This document shows, in pieces, positions 9,392 through 19,678 of a DNA stretch of 64,000 nucleotides. Under the pieces are notes generated by a model, which ran no database searches, was not told where the DNA came from, and saw only the letters and a list, made by a program, of their open reading frames with translations. The number at the start of each line of letters is the position of its first letter. Positions within the stretch are counted from its first letter, which is position 1. The stretch comes from Mytilinidion resinicola (taxonomy: Eukaryota; Ascomycota; Dothideomycetes; Mytilinidiales; Mytilinidiaceae): positions 635,345 to 699,344 of the forward strand of contig NW_022985443.1 in NCBI RefSeq assembly GCF_010093595.1, given 5' to 3'. The translations under genes and the position numbers were made by a program.

Positions 9392-10865
9392 GTTCGAATC
9401 AGTAGATTAGAGGGGGATGAGGGACTCGGCTCGAGCGGAATACTTGAAAATCCTTTATGTTAATCGAATTTCACTCCATAAAGCTTCTTTGCAATATTAA
9501 TCATGGTCTGGCATGAAATACGTGACTTGGCGATATTGACTGCCAATGCTTATCCCGCATGTCAGCATTTCGGTCAGGTTATATCGCAATGCTGGTGGCT
9601 ATACGGCTAAGTTAGCCCTTTCGCTGCTTTCTTGACCACAAGTATCCGCTCCAATTGATCTCGCGAGCCGACCGGCCCAATCCTCGCAACTCCAGCTTTA
9701 GCTCATTTCAGCATTTCAATCAAAGCTAGACACGACATGGCGGGATGGCCCAGTACAACGAGCACTTTTCTTCGTCTTCTAAGCCGGAGTGACGCCTGTT
9801 AAAGTGTTTGCGCTAATCGAGGTATATTTGTACTGCCTCCACTATTTGACCTTGGCTAATAGGAACGGATGCAACTAATTGATAGCATACTAATATGGAG
9901 GCTAAATATATCAACCATGAAAACCATTATGCGCCAGTTCAAAGCGCGTGTCTCAAGATTCTTCGACGACATGGCAAACTCGAAGCTCGAGGGCGACAGC
10001 TCTCAATTTTCAATCGCTTATTCCAATATCTCTGTCTCCGGCCGCGTAATATTGCGCTTGAGCAACGTACCGGAATAGATTGGAACAGGCTGAATACTGA
10101 CGGCGGATCAAATTTCTTCTTAAACGATGTTGGGTTGGCTTGGACGCTTCCGTATCTAGAGGCCTTTGCCTCCGAAAATGAAGGCCTCTAAGCCAGCGTT
10201 CTTGGCATTCCAGAAAATCTTGGATCTGTGGTTTACCCATGTTCATTACATAATTATTGTTAATTATATGTAACTTCTTATCGTTCGGTTTAGTATCGCT
10301 CTTTACCTCTCAATCCTTAACCCCCTTTTTCTGCCTTCTCTCTCCCGATTACGATATGTCTGTGCCTACTACCCTGTTATGCTAATTCTTAACGTTAGCA
10401 AGAATGCAAGTGCATCCATATAATGCTCCCTATCTGCTGACGCGAACATCAATAGGCGTCATTTTCATTTTTTTAATGGGTTAAATCATTCCGTGCGACC
10501 CAGCTCTACATCCTTAGTGATGGATACTGCTGAAGTTGCTTATGTGTGCTTGCGAGCATTTAGGGCCCCGGTTTCCCCTTCTCTTATTTGCTCTCGCTCT
10601 TTTAGATTGGAGTATGATCGATGATAGGGGTCCAAAAATCACTGGATAAATCGATCATGGCGGATTATTGACAAAACCCTGTTGAGAAACTGTCAGGGAG
10701 AAGTACTAATGGTTTCTTAACCTGCTATACTGTTCTCAGCATTAACATCGCGTGGCATCCAGTAATGCGGAGTATTAACCTCAACATTTCCACAACCCTA
10801 ATCCCAACGTAACCTAGACGTCGTAATAAGTTTAGAGGTGTTTCTACATCCTCCTCCTATCGATA
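9392..10865. other. Intergenic; one weak 98-codon frame
   Basis: A frame at 9895-10191 (+), starting MEAKYINHENHY, has no recognisable domain, and opposite-strand frames are equally long, so I do not call it. The rest is AT-rich with scattered pyrimidine tracts. No tRNA or repeat was seen. Confidence 0.4.
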
Positions 10866-11609
10866 ATGGCCGAAATTCGAAGATCAAGTAGAGCGCACGT
10901 CCCATCGGCCCGATGGCTCTCCCAACACCCCGAATGGAGTAGTTACCCGTCACCTCTACCAACACCCCCAGTCGATCCCCAGGGTATCGTAACGCCTAGA
11001 AGAGTAACGAAATGACAGAATCCACCTGAAACTACGTTGTCGCAAGCCCCTAAGCGTCTCCGGCCACTAGAAGAAGTGTTAGCGGAGGACTCGCAGTTAC
11101 CCCAGGACCTCGAGATTCAACCCAGCCAGGATACTCAATCGTCGATCCTCATACAATTGACGCAGGGCGATGCCTTAGGGAGCTCGAGGGAGCAGGATTA
11201 TCATGAGATGGCATCTCCTGTCGACAACACTATGGGCGTAACAGTTCCTAGGGAGACAGTCGCTGCTACAGAGATGTCAACACTGACTTCTCGAGACTCC
11301 ACTGCCCCTACTACTCTCGACGTCATCTCTCTGAGACCTGCTACAATACCTGCTACCGCGCCCAATTTCAAGGGGATCGAGATGAACGACCCCCGGTTGA
11401 ACTACTTAACGAAGCCGATAGCTACTGCTACTGAGCGATTGACTGGCTGGATCTGGCGGTATGGGGTCCCTTTGGAGTCTCGAGATCGAGAAGTAGTATC
11501 ACGATACTGGCTCTGTACGAGGTGCTACAGAGATTATCTTGGCGTCAAGTTGTACAAAGTAATCCGGGGACCTGCCGCCGTAGGTTATGCTCGCGGAGCG
11601 TGGCGCTGA
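10866..11609 (+). pseudogene. hAT-like transposase N-terminal relic
   Basis: A frame opening at ATG 10866 (MAEIRRSSRAHVPS), interrupted by one in-frame TGA at about 11013, then open to 11609. It encodes a Pro/Ser/Thr-rich low-complexity leader followed near 11440-11560 by a short WxWRxG...WLCTRC block that resembles the BED-type zinc-finger start of fungal hAT transposases. The rest of the transposase, including the dimerisation domain, is absent: the sequence runs into a methyltransferase relic on the other strand. The assignment is tentative because only the beginning of the diagnostic region remains. Confidence 0.4.
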
Positions 11610-11860
11610 GGTCGATATCGAGTAGACCTGGGACGCCATCGACTGCAACACGGACACCGTCATCAACAGCGTGCTTCGCAGCGTCTATTAGGCTGCCGCT
11701 GCCGCAGCGGAGCTCGAGGACGTTGTCGCCGGGCCTCAGGCTCGCCATGCGTTGTGCATGGTCGTTTTCTGGCTGGAAGAACGTTATAGATGACCGCAGC
11801 CTTGCCTACGACAGGCTGGAACGCTGTGCGGATATCAGCCAGTCGAGGATAGTAGAACAT
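11545..11860 (-). pseudogene. Class I SAM methyltransferase relic, frameshifted
   Basis: Read on the minus strand, a FYYPRLADIR start passes by a frame change near 11750 into LRPGDNVLELRCGSGSLID, which matches methyltransferase motif I (canonical LDxGCGTG, here with Arg for Gly), followed by a degraded post-I region (RVAVDGVPGLLDIDLS). No full-length frame exists. It overlaps the end of the hAT-like relic, so the two relics form a rearranged junction. Confidence 0.45.
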
Positions 11861-12731
11861 AGCGCTGCACGATGTTAGACGTTGAGATGCATGTAGTAAG
11901 GGTGAGAGCAGCCTTATACAGTGATAGACAACAGCTCAGATAATGTAAGGGCGAAGGCATCGGATGCTAGGCGCCGCAAGCTGGATGATATGTCGTGAAG
12001 TCATCGCCAGATGAACGAAGGAGGGTGACTGGAACGCCTTCCTAATAAACGCACACGTCGGGCACCAGCCCACCTGGTCGCTGCAGTGCGACGAAAGCAC
12101 CCGGGAGACTGGAGTCCGTACAAACGGCGAGACCTTCACAGCTGCAGATGCATCTTATTGTCCAGATCTATTTAGCAGAGCGTCCGTTTGCCGTTACGGC
12201 ATCAGCACCAGCACCGCGAATCGCCTTTTAATGATAGATACCGTATTAATGATACACCCCATGTGCGTCAAACGTATGTCTTATGAAATCTATTATTCTA
12301 CTCAGTTTAACATAATAGTCAGGGTAGCGATATTCAACCTTACCCTAATATCCAGGGTCTTTAAAGTGTGTTTGGATATGCTTCTTTAGGACGTCCTTTC
12401 ATGGCATATAGCGTATCCGCTGTTCGTACAAGACTCCTTTATTGCCCACGTAAATAAGATATACTAGGTAGAGGAGTATTCTTAGAAATAGGCGTTAGGA
12501 GTGAACCTCGACTACTTCTTCGTCTCCAGGTGTATCTAGCTCCTATTTCACGAAGCTGCTACCTAGGCTGGTCGATTTATCTGGAGAGCTATTTATATTT
12601 TTCTTACACTTTATCGACGAAGGCGATACGAATTTTTTTATATAGTTAATCCTTTATTTAAGAGCATTTAGGTAGTAAGCCTTCTACAGATAGTATAGTT
12701 AAGCTAATATACAGACAAATTTGGCGCGCGC
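11861..12731. other. AT-rich, probably mutated repeat DNA
   Basis: From about 12230 onward the sequence is rich in TA, with many stops in all frames, and looks like old repeat DNA after RIP-type mutation. No intact gene is visible. It borders the DUF3435 fragment at 12732. Confidence 0.45.
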
Positions 12732-13058
12732 TTAGTTATTCTTAAGAGGCTTGAAAAGTATACCAGCTATGGCCGCCCGCTCTCGAAGTTCGAATTCGGT
12801 AGTCGGCAAGGCTAGAATATCATTCGTGGCCTTTGTACTGAGCTGTCTAGCTATCTCGATCGTATTGACGGAGTCGTGAAATGTGTGGATCGCATCATCT
12901 AATCGTGCTCGGTGTAGTTTTTGATAGGCACTGCCAATTTCTTTATTCGCTGCCTCATATTTCTTATAGAAGAGGGTCCCTTTAGCCTTGGCGAGTGGAT
13001 AAAAGCCTTGGTCGTACAGTTCCTTTTTGTACTTCTCCCGTTCCTGGCGAAGGGGCAA
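12732..13058 (-). pseudogene. Fragment resembling the C-terminal part of a DUF3435/FluG-type recombinase
   Basis: A 108-codon frame with a charged helical sequence: ELYDQGFYPLAKAKGT, then YQKLHRARL, a FHDSV...IEIARQL block and ELRERAAIAGILFKPL. I recall this pattern from the region downstream of the recombinase core in fungal DUF3435 (FluG-domain-labelled) proteins. The catalytic part is missing, so it is a truncated copy. It is on the opposite strand to the DUF3435 gene at 2.8-6.2 kb and differs from it in sequence. Confidence 0.45.
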
Positions 13059-13536
13059 GAGAATTGTTGGAAAGGGTTACACCAAACACGGTGAGGGCTA
13101 TTGAGACTATGTCTAGGACGGGCGATGATTTTTAGGCGAGGTTTCTGCCGGATTTGTAGGTGTGGGGGGAGGGGGGCTCGGTGCGACTTTTGAAGTTGGG
13201 AGGGCTGGGCAGGGCATTGTTGATAGGAATGGGAGTTGCATGTACGTGTATGTGTATGTATAGAGGGTGCTCGCTAGTAAAACGGCGTGGTGCTTTAAAT
13301 GATTGGCCTATGCAAATGTGAAGCTTCTACAAACTCGAAGTAGACAGGTATACTGGGACGAGTGGAATTTCGGTTATAAGTGTGTCCCATACTTAACCAA
13401 GGCGCCTCATCGCACCCTAAAACTAACATAGATATAGCTCAATTCTATAAAGGACTTCCATCTACCAATCCGATCGACAATTGCATCGACAGCAGTCGCA
13501 ACAATGAGTCGCTCGACACCCAACACTCCTCCACAT
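13059..13536. other. Intergenic, 3' side of the questin-oxidase-like gene
   Basis: Contains a G-rich patch (about 13158-13215) and a short TGTATG-type run near 13240-13262. No gene or regulatory site can be supported. Confidence 0.4.
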
Positions 13537-15119
13537 CTAAAGGTGCGCACGAACAGACTTACGATACGGAAACCTCTCCCACGGCTCCGGAAACCCGGCC
13601 CCACGAATGAAATCGAAATGCGTTACGACATCCATCGGCCTATCACTCCCCGAGTCAATCGCCGCAATAGCCGCGGTCAGAAAAAGCGACTGCTTGATAC
13701 GAAATTCGGGCAAATGGTCGTAGGGCTTGGACGTTTTCTGCGCGTGCGCTATGCCGCGAATGAGCTTCGACATGTGGCCGTCATCTTCATGGTAGGCGGC
13801 TCGCTCAAAGACCTCTGGCCAGCCCTGATTCTTCAACTTCGAAGGGTGGGATGCGAGCCAGTCGAGGCGGATCTCGGGGCTGCCGTGACAGGCGTAGGTT
13901 AGAAGGTAGATTCTGCCTGTGTATTCTAGGAGGCGTGCTTTCTGCTCATTTAAAAGAGATGGTTCGGAGAGGAAGACTGAGAGGCCAATGCTAGAGGTCA
14001 CAGTATGGAGCAGGCTGAAGTCGAAGAGGCAGATATATGGGGGTCGCTGAGCGCCCGCAGTGAGATAGACTACTCGTCGTAAGCAACGGTCTACTTGAAG
14101 GAGTGTGAATATGATGGAGCTGCTCACCCGCTGTATTTTGGACTTCGGCACAAGCACGTTCGATGTCGTTGGGATCGACTCGAAACCGCGCGGCTATTTT
14201 CAGTAATTCCGGTTTTGCATTCTTCAGTACTCCGTCCCTTGCCGGCTCCATGTCCATAGCGAACTGGCCACTTACGGGCCTCGTTTGACTGTGGTAGGAT
14301 GGGCTGGATGAAGTACGAACGGCGTCATCCGCACGACACATGTCGATGAGATCCGACAGTGGCAGGCTTGGCTGCTCCCTTTTCGCGGCGAGAGTCTCGG
14401 CTTCAGTGAGATACTCCGTGTACCACCAGTCGTGATGCACACAAGCTTGTGCTAAGCCTTCGGCTAACATCTTGGCTTGACGGAATTCGAGTGCCAGGTT
14501 GATGTGGATGATACCATGCACGTACCCTGGTTTCCATGTCAGCACGATGCGGGACCTCGAAGACTGCTCGGACTCGACTGAAACCCACCCATGTAGATTC
14601 GACACAGCACGTCATTTGAGATCTCTGTCCCGTCCACGAGATATTTGTGTAACACTTTCTGGTATCCAAGCTTGTCAATCTCATTGATGAAGAAGCGAGT
14701 AAAGCTCGCAAAATTGAGTTCGTGGCCCAAGCATCGTTTGAAAACTATTGGGTCGACTAGATCTGTGACCATAGTTTGTTGCATTTCAACAGGCGCACGC
14801 TGATATGTGGCGTTTCGTTCGTACTGAGAACGCAAAGTCGCTGGCTTGGCGCCTAGGGCCCATATCGTCACGAGATGATGGGCGATGTGGTTGTGGAAGT
14901 ACATCTGTAACATGTTGAGATGTGAGCATTCTGAAGTCTAAGAATTAACTCACTCCTCTCTCATCTTCGGTGCTTGTGAATATGTGGTTGATGTTGAAAT
15001 TCTCCTCCAGTAGCCCTTCCAGTTCCTGCGAGCTCGCCTTGGTAATGGTAGCGGCGTGAGTCAGACCCGGATTGGCCACAGGGTCAAAATGGAAAGTGGT
15101 AGTGTTCTCGAGTCCCATG
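13537..15119 (-). CDS. Questin-oxidase-like protein (DUF4243 family)
   Basis: Reconstructed exons (minus strand): 15119-14954, 14904-14589, 14526-14128 and about 14093-13537. Introns are 49, 62 and a very short 34-37 bp. The joined protein carries family landmarks: TTTFHFDP near the start, then YFHNHIAHHLVT, GYVHGIIHI, and a C-terminal EYTGRIYLLTYA...GWPEVFERA...DDGHMSKLIRGIAH region. Questin oxidases cleave the central ring of anthraquinones (Baeyer-Villiger-type) in geodin/monodictyphenone-type pathways. The start is uncertain: the frame is open upstream to 15250 without an ATG, so an extra 5' exon may exist; ATG 15119 is the first in frame. It is divergent from the SDR gene, sharing an approximately 650-bp promoter, and is probably part of the PKS cluster. 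Confidence 0.8.
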
Positions 15120-15764
15120 GTGTTGAGTTCCTCTAACGCTGATTTGATGGTGGCAGGGATGTTGGCCAGAGGCAGGTAGTTGGCTGTCTGAGTCTGCCAT
15201 TTTCCCTTTGGAACATCAATTGATGCATAAATAGTGATGAAATGAGTCAAGGTAAAATCTCCCCGGTATATTACGTCATAGGCTCTACATGACGTTTACA
15301 AATCATACGTTCATTTAGCTTGTTCAGGCACAGATGCATACGCGCAATGCCTTCAAGATACCCATGAAGCCAATGAATTTTCGTCTGATGCCAGCACCAA
15401 GTGGAGCAGCCGCTTCGGTTGATTATGATCCTAAGCTTATTTGTCAAGATAAGACATCGAAAAGGCTGCGGGGATGATGTGCGGCATATCATTGCCGTAG
15501 TGGTAGTTCTTTGAGATTATTCCGAGGTCGCTTTGTAACCGGTGACTATTCCGGAGAATATTCCTGTAGCTGCATTAAATTGGAACCACCAAAATCTCGG
15601 AGCGAAGGGAACCGATATCTCGTCGATCATAGTGATTACTTTGATTACTCTCCGAAGACTAAAATGCTGTTGTTTACGTCCGGGTACGGCTGCTAGATTA
15701 GCCTGCGTGCGTCCGTACTTACAGTGCTGAAGCCGAACGCGCTAAACGCAGACCAACTCTCATC
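15120..15764. promoter_or_regulatory. Divergent promoter between questin-oxidase-like and SDR genes
   Basis: Contains two CGGAGA motifs in opposite orientation: CCGGAGA at 15551-15557 and its reverse form TCTCCGA at 15649-15655. The same core occurs four times in the PKS upstream region (25654-26496), so it is a candidate site for the cluster's Zn2Cys6 regulator, many of which bind CGG half-sites. This is inference from motif sharing only. Bases 15120-15250 may also hold 5' coding sequence of the questin-oxidase-like gene. Confidence 0.35.
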
Positions 15765-16529
15765 ATGGGTGCTCCAAACTTCCAACAATTGCTCTCCAAG
15801 CATGTCTTGATCATCGGAGGATCCTCTGGCATAGGTTTCGGCGTTGCTGCAGCCTCTCTTGCAGCTGGGGCCAGAGTATCAATCTCCTCATCCTCACTCC
15901 AAAAGGTCCAATCCAAGGTCTCACAACTTAAAGAATGGTATCCAAAGAGCGAGATTGAAGGATTCGTGGCGGATCTCAATAAACCTACGCTGCAAACGGA
16001 TTTGCATGGTCTCTTCGAAAAGGTTGGAAAATTGGACCACATCGTATTCACCGCATGCGATCCACTCGAGCTCGTTCCCTGGCAGGACTTGACTCTACAA
16101 CAATACTCCAAAGCTGGACAGATGCGACTTTACGCACAATTCTTCGTCGCACAGGTCGGTCAGCGATACCTCAACCCTGGGCCAGAGTCATCGATTACGT
16201 TCACATCGGGAACATCGTCTGAGAAACCAACGGCTGGATGGGCTATGGTGGCTTCTTTTGCCGCCGGGCTGAAAGGTTTAACTCGCAATTTGGCGGTCGA
16301 CTTGAAGCCGATTCGGGTCAATTGTGTGAGTCCTGGATACGTCGCCACGGAGCTGTGGGGCGGCATGGATGAGGCAACAAGGGAGGGTCTCTTCGATAAT
16401 TTGAGAAAGACACTCCCCACTAGGGCAGTTGGAAGACCCGAGCAGGTTGCTGAAGCTTATCTTTGGTTGATGAAGGATTCGAACGTGACAGGGACTTGCG
16501 CCGAAACCAATGGAGGGATGAAGTTGTAA
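15765..16529 (+). CDS. Short-chain dehydrogenase/reductase lacking the YxxxK motif
   Basis: A single-exon, 254-residue Rossmann protein. The NAD(P)-binding GGSSGIG is at residues 18-24 and a catalytic-type Ser lies in TSGTSS (residue 148). The SDR C-terminal RVNCVSPGYVATELW block is clear. Where the active-site Tyr-x-x-x-Lys should stand (161-165) the sequence reads MVASF, so neither Tyr nor Lys is present. Fungal SDRs of this GW..V-type subgroup exist, and I recall them as a recognised variant, so it may use different chemistry or be non-catalytic. It is divergent from the questin-oxidase-like gene and on the same side as the regulator gene. Within the cluster it could reduce or dehydrate an aromatic intermediate. 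Confidence 0.85.
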   Translation: MGAPNFQQLLSKHVLIIGGSSGIGFGVAAASLAAGARVSISSSSLQKVQSKVSQLKEWYPKSEIEGFVADLNKPTLQTDLHGLFEKVGKLDHIVFTACDPLELVPWQDLTLQQYSKAGQMRLYAQFFVAQVGQRYLNPGPESSITFTSGTSSEKPTAGWAMVASFAAGLKGLTRNLAVDLKPIRVNCVSPGYVATELWGGMDEATREGLFDNLRKTLPTRAVGRPEQVAEAYLWLMKDSNVTGTCAETNGGMKL

Positions 16530-16559
16530 GATACTCGGGTTGCAGCAACCTAGGATCAG

Positions 16560-16730
16560 CAACTCATACGGTTCACTGTGGTGCTTCCTTGCTGTCAAAG
16601 GAAGGGAGTGGCTTTCCTTGGCGCCTAACTCATACGGTTCACTAGGTGTCCCTTACTCTCCCTTTCTCTTCCTTACGAAGTTGTGGTGCTTCCTTGCTGT
16701 CAAAGGAAGGGAGTGGCTTTCCTTGGCGCC
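16560..16730 (+). repeat. Interleaved direct repeats (49 bp and 17 bp)
   Basis: A 49-bp sequence beginning TGTGGTGCTTCC and ending TTGGCGCC is present identically at 16577-16625 and 16682-16730. A second unit, AACTCATACGGTTCACT, is at about 16561-16577 and 16627-16643. The identical copies indicate a recent duplication, directly 3' of the SDR stop codon. Confidence 0.9.
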
Positions 16731-17427
16731 TTCCTTGCTGCCGAGGCCTGGCACCAAGGGAGCGCCCTCAGGGATAGTTCATCTCGCTCCTCTATATAGT
16801 CCGCCTTTACGGCATCTACAATACAACAGAGTTCACATCAACAACTTGAGTAAGATAGTCGAGCTGGAGCTTGGGGGTAATTGGCAGTATGATTGTTCAA
16901 CCCTCGGCGAAATCATCCAAACCCAGCGATATGCGGCGTACTTCTCCCTGCGTCAAGGCCAGGCCCAGGATTGTGATTGGCTTGCGAAGGCTTGACTGAT
17001 AAGTTGGAAATGCCCCAGTTATCACTCTAGAGTACAGTAGGTTCGCAGTCTCCTTGCGTGAGCAAGATGTTAGCATAGGAAATGTTACGGTTGAGACGAG
17101 TGGCCTGACCTAGGATAGTGGCTGACACAGCACCCTAACTATACGTAGTTAGCCCACCTAATAGGAGATGCTTATAGGGAGCTATTCCCGCTCTCTTTGA
17201 TCAATCGACGCAATCTTCGCTCATTTCCGCAGCATATATTCTGCAGCCGTTACAGGAAAGGTAGACGCTACTATTGCGAAGGAGCTAATGCCTAATAATT
17301 GAAAGAGTGGTAATTCACGAAGGAGCTGATACCTAGGTATTAGTCCTGGCTGCCTGACGCACGGTCCTCCCCGACGCACGCACCAACCGAATTTCGTCAA
17401 TTTTCAAGATAATACCACTCCATCAAT
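16731..17427. other. Intergenic with short degenerate repeats
   Basis: Near 17275-17345 a unit of the type GAAGGAGCTAATGCCTAATAATT recurs as GAAGGAGCTGATACCTAGGTATT. No gene is recognised. It may be the 5' flank of the transposase fragment at 17428. Confidence 0.4.
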
Positions 17428-17685
17428 ATGCGCGCTATGGATAAGGCGTTTGCAGATTTGGAATCGCAAGAGCCAGGAGAATCGATTAATTTTACTGAAA
17501 CTGAGAAAGAGCATGGAGTTACGCGATCCACACTCTCCCGTCGATATCGAGGTGTTCAAACTAGCCGTGCAAAGCAGTACGAAAATCAGCGACTTCTGAA
17601 TGATCAACAAGAGAAAGAGCTTGAACGGTATATTGATAAGCTCTGCCAGCGAGGCCTACCCCTGTGTACAAATGACGTACTTCGC
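17428..17685 (+). pseudogene. Psq/CENP-B-type helix-turn-helix start of a pogo-like transposase, truncated
   Basis: Begins MRAMDKAFADLESQEPGES and continues with a typical psq-type HTH (TEKEHGVTRSTLSRRYRGV) and YENQRLLNDQQEKELERYI, the usual N-terminus of fungal pogo/Fot-type transposases. Homology ends near 17685 in a run of TTTCGCATA units followed by a TGTCCG microsatellite, with no DDE domain. It belongs to a different transposon lineage from the copies at 1 and 34.4 kb. It lies immediately upstream of the cluster regulator gene. Confidence 0.7.
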
Positions 17686-17993
17686 ATATTTCGCATATTT
17701 TGCATATTTCGCAATACCCTGCCGTGTCCGTGTCCGTGTCATCCCTATCCCTGCATGCGATACTGGTACTGCGGCCTGCCTGGACGTGCGCGGTTCTTTG
17801 TCAGCGGGAATAGGGCGAGCAGCTCGGGCCCGTACAGAGCTGTGGCAGAGCCAGACACCTAAAAGTAGCCACCACAATGCACTTATTGTGTTTTTGAGCT
17901 GATGTAGCCTCGTTGCCTCCCAGCAGCGGCCACCTCCGGACCTTACCCGAAAGCACTATTATTCCCGACTGTGCCACCAACCTCGACTCTACC

Positions 17994-19376
17994 ATGAACC
18001 AAGAAAAGCCGCAAAAGCGCCGAACAGCCTGCGATAGTTGCCATCGAGGCAAGACAAAATGCTCTGGGGGAACGCCCTGCACTTTTTGCGTAGAGGGAGG
18101 AAGACAGTGCATTTACAGCGAGCCATCTCGACTCGGCAGACCCAGGGGAAGCAAAAACAAGCGAACGTTGGAGAGATGCCAGACTCAAGAGGGTGCTGAC
18201 ATCAGGTACGATCGTGGCCGTCAAGACCTTTGGCTGGACATACAAAACTCGATAGACCTCGAGCGGTATCAAAACCAACGCCAGCTAGGTCAACCTATGC
18301 CGACGTTCGAAGGAATCAGAGATGGCAGTCCTGGAAATACTATGACTCCGATACGCACCCGGAGTGACACTGGATTAACCGCTTCTGTTTTGGGGAATCT
18401 CCCAATCGATTTCTTCGACCTGCTTAATGGGGAGGAATCAAGTTCTGATAGAAGGGCAAGTCAGACTAGCAATGGACAGGCAGGATTGCCATCTTCACAG
18501 CTCCCCCCAGCGGATCGCAGTCGATCTAATGACACATCTTTTGAGGACCCGTACGGTAACCTTGAACGCACAATGTCAAACACAACTTCATTCAACAATT
18601 TTCCCGCTACAGGACTGGCCATGTCTTCTACAGGAAGCGGTCACGCGTTCGGAACTTCACAATTTCCTGCCGGTCTCACTCCCCAGCACTTGCAGAACTT
18701 CCTGGACAATGTCTCAATGTCTTCACCAGATGCAACGGACTCGCCAGGTACAACCACTTGCGAGTGTCTAGACAAACAGGTCAGATTACTTTTCCGGATG
18801 GACAAAGTCGAGCAAGCGCAGAAAAAATCATCTCCCGACACCGCTCTCGTAGCCGCCCGCGACGCAATGGAGCAATGGGATAGTCTACGTCAGTGCACCG
18901 CATGCGACAAAGGTAGCACCGAGGGCATCTTTCTCATGTTTGTCATGAGTATGCGATTTTTATTGCGTGCTTTGCGGTGCTCCTTTGCAAATGCAGCAGT
19001 GGCTGGGATGGATCGAATAGCTACCCAGCAACGCTCCTCGGTTGAAGATTCTGCCGCTACATGCCGCAGCAACTGGCGCGTATCGATTGGCAAATATGAA
19101 GCCGCTGGGGAGGAGCAAAAAATCACGTCGAGGATGCTAATTATTCTGGCTGTACGACGAATTGAAACCGCACTGGCTTATGTGAAGACGCGTCTGCAAC
19201 AACGGCAGGCTGCAGCACGCCTAGAGACTGAAGGCAACAAAGGGAGGGCGGAAGCTATTGCAATATTTGATAAACTTATCCAAGGAGACAAGCGGGACCT
19301 TCTCACCGAGAATGGATTCGACAGCCATATGGGAATGCTTTTGCATGGACTGGAGGGAATTCTTGGTTCAAGCTGA
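17994..19376 (+). CDS. Zn2Cys6 transcription factor with AflR-type C-terminal region; likely cluster regulator
   Basis: A 460-residue single-exon protein from ATG 17994 (the frame is open further upstream but without ATG). Six cysteines at 13, 16, 23, 29, 32 and 39 (CX2CX6CX5CX2CX6C) form the binuclear zinc cluster, followed by a basic GRPRGSKNKR linker as in AflR. The middle is Ser/Asn/Gly-rich. The C-terminal part (CLDKQVRLLFRMD...ALVAARDAMEQW...CTAC) matches the aflatoxin regulatory protein region found in pathway-specific activators of aromatic polyketide clusters. Its position between the SDR and transporter genes supports a role as cluster activator. Confidence 0.9.
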   Translation: MNQEKPQKRRTACDSCHRGKTKCSGGTPCTFCVEGGRQCIYSEPSRLGRPRGSKNKRTLERCQTQEGADIRYDRGRQDLWLDIQNSIDLERYQNQRQLGQPMPTFEGIRDGSPGNTMTPIRTRSDTGLTASVLGNLPIDFFDLLNGEESSSDRRASQTSNGQAGLPSSQLPPADRSRSNDTSFEDPYGNLERTMSNTTSFNNFPATGLAMSSTGSGHAFGTSQFPAGLTPQHLQNFLDNVSMSSPDATDSPGTTTCECLDKQVRLLFRMDKVEQAQKKSSPDTALVAARDAMEQWDSLRQCTACDKGSTEGIFLMFVMSMRFLLRALRCSFANAAVAGMDRIATQQRSSVEDSAATCRSNWRVSIGKYEAAGEEQKITSRMLIILAVRRIETALAYVKTRLQQRQAAARLETEGNKGRAEAIAIFDKLIQGDKRDLLTENGFDSHMGMLLHGLEGILGSS

Positions 19377-19678
19377 TCTTCTTAAGATGCTACCATTGAT
19401 AGAACGGCCACAATTCTTTTACGAAGTCAATCAAGAGTCTGAAACGTCTATAGAACCGTAACATGACGGAGAATGATAGGGCCGAAGTTAAGAGTTAGAG
19501 CTTTGGATTGGTCAAGCACTACTTTGACTGTCATGAATCAATGCAGCCATGCTTTTAGAAGACATGAGAACGCCCCAATTGTTGTTCACGCCTCTTATCG
19601 CCCAAAAAGTCTCTCACAATCCCCCATCGAGTCCGCCGACCACTCCGAAGATGCTCAGCAGCACACTCGAAGAAGTAC
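19377..19678. other. Short convergent intergenic region
   Basis: The 3' regions of the regulator gene (+) and the transporter gene (-) meet here. Nothing further is recognised. Confidence 0.5.

Noticed and set aside
9391..9402. GGTTCGAATC, like a tRNA B box
   Set aside because: No matching A box, acceptor stem or anticodon arm could be found upstream; it lies at the end of the secreted-protein gene.
13504..13902. Plus-strand 132-codon frame
   Set aside because: Overlaps the last exon of the questin-oxidase-like gene, which has clear family motifs on the minus strand.
16540..16995. Plus-strand 151-codon frame over the direct repeats
   Set aside because: Its sequence repeats itself because of the 49-bp duplication and has no other protein-like features.
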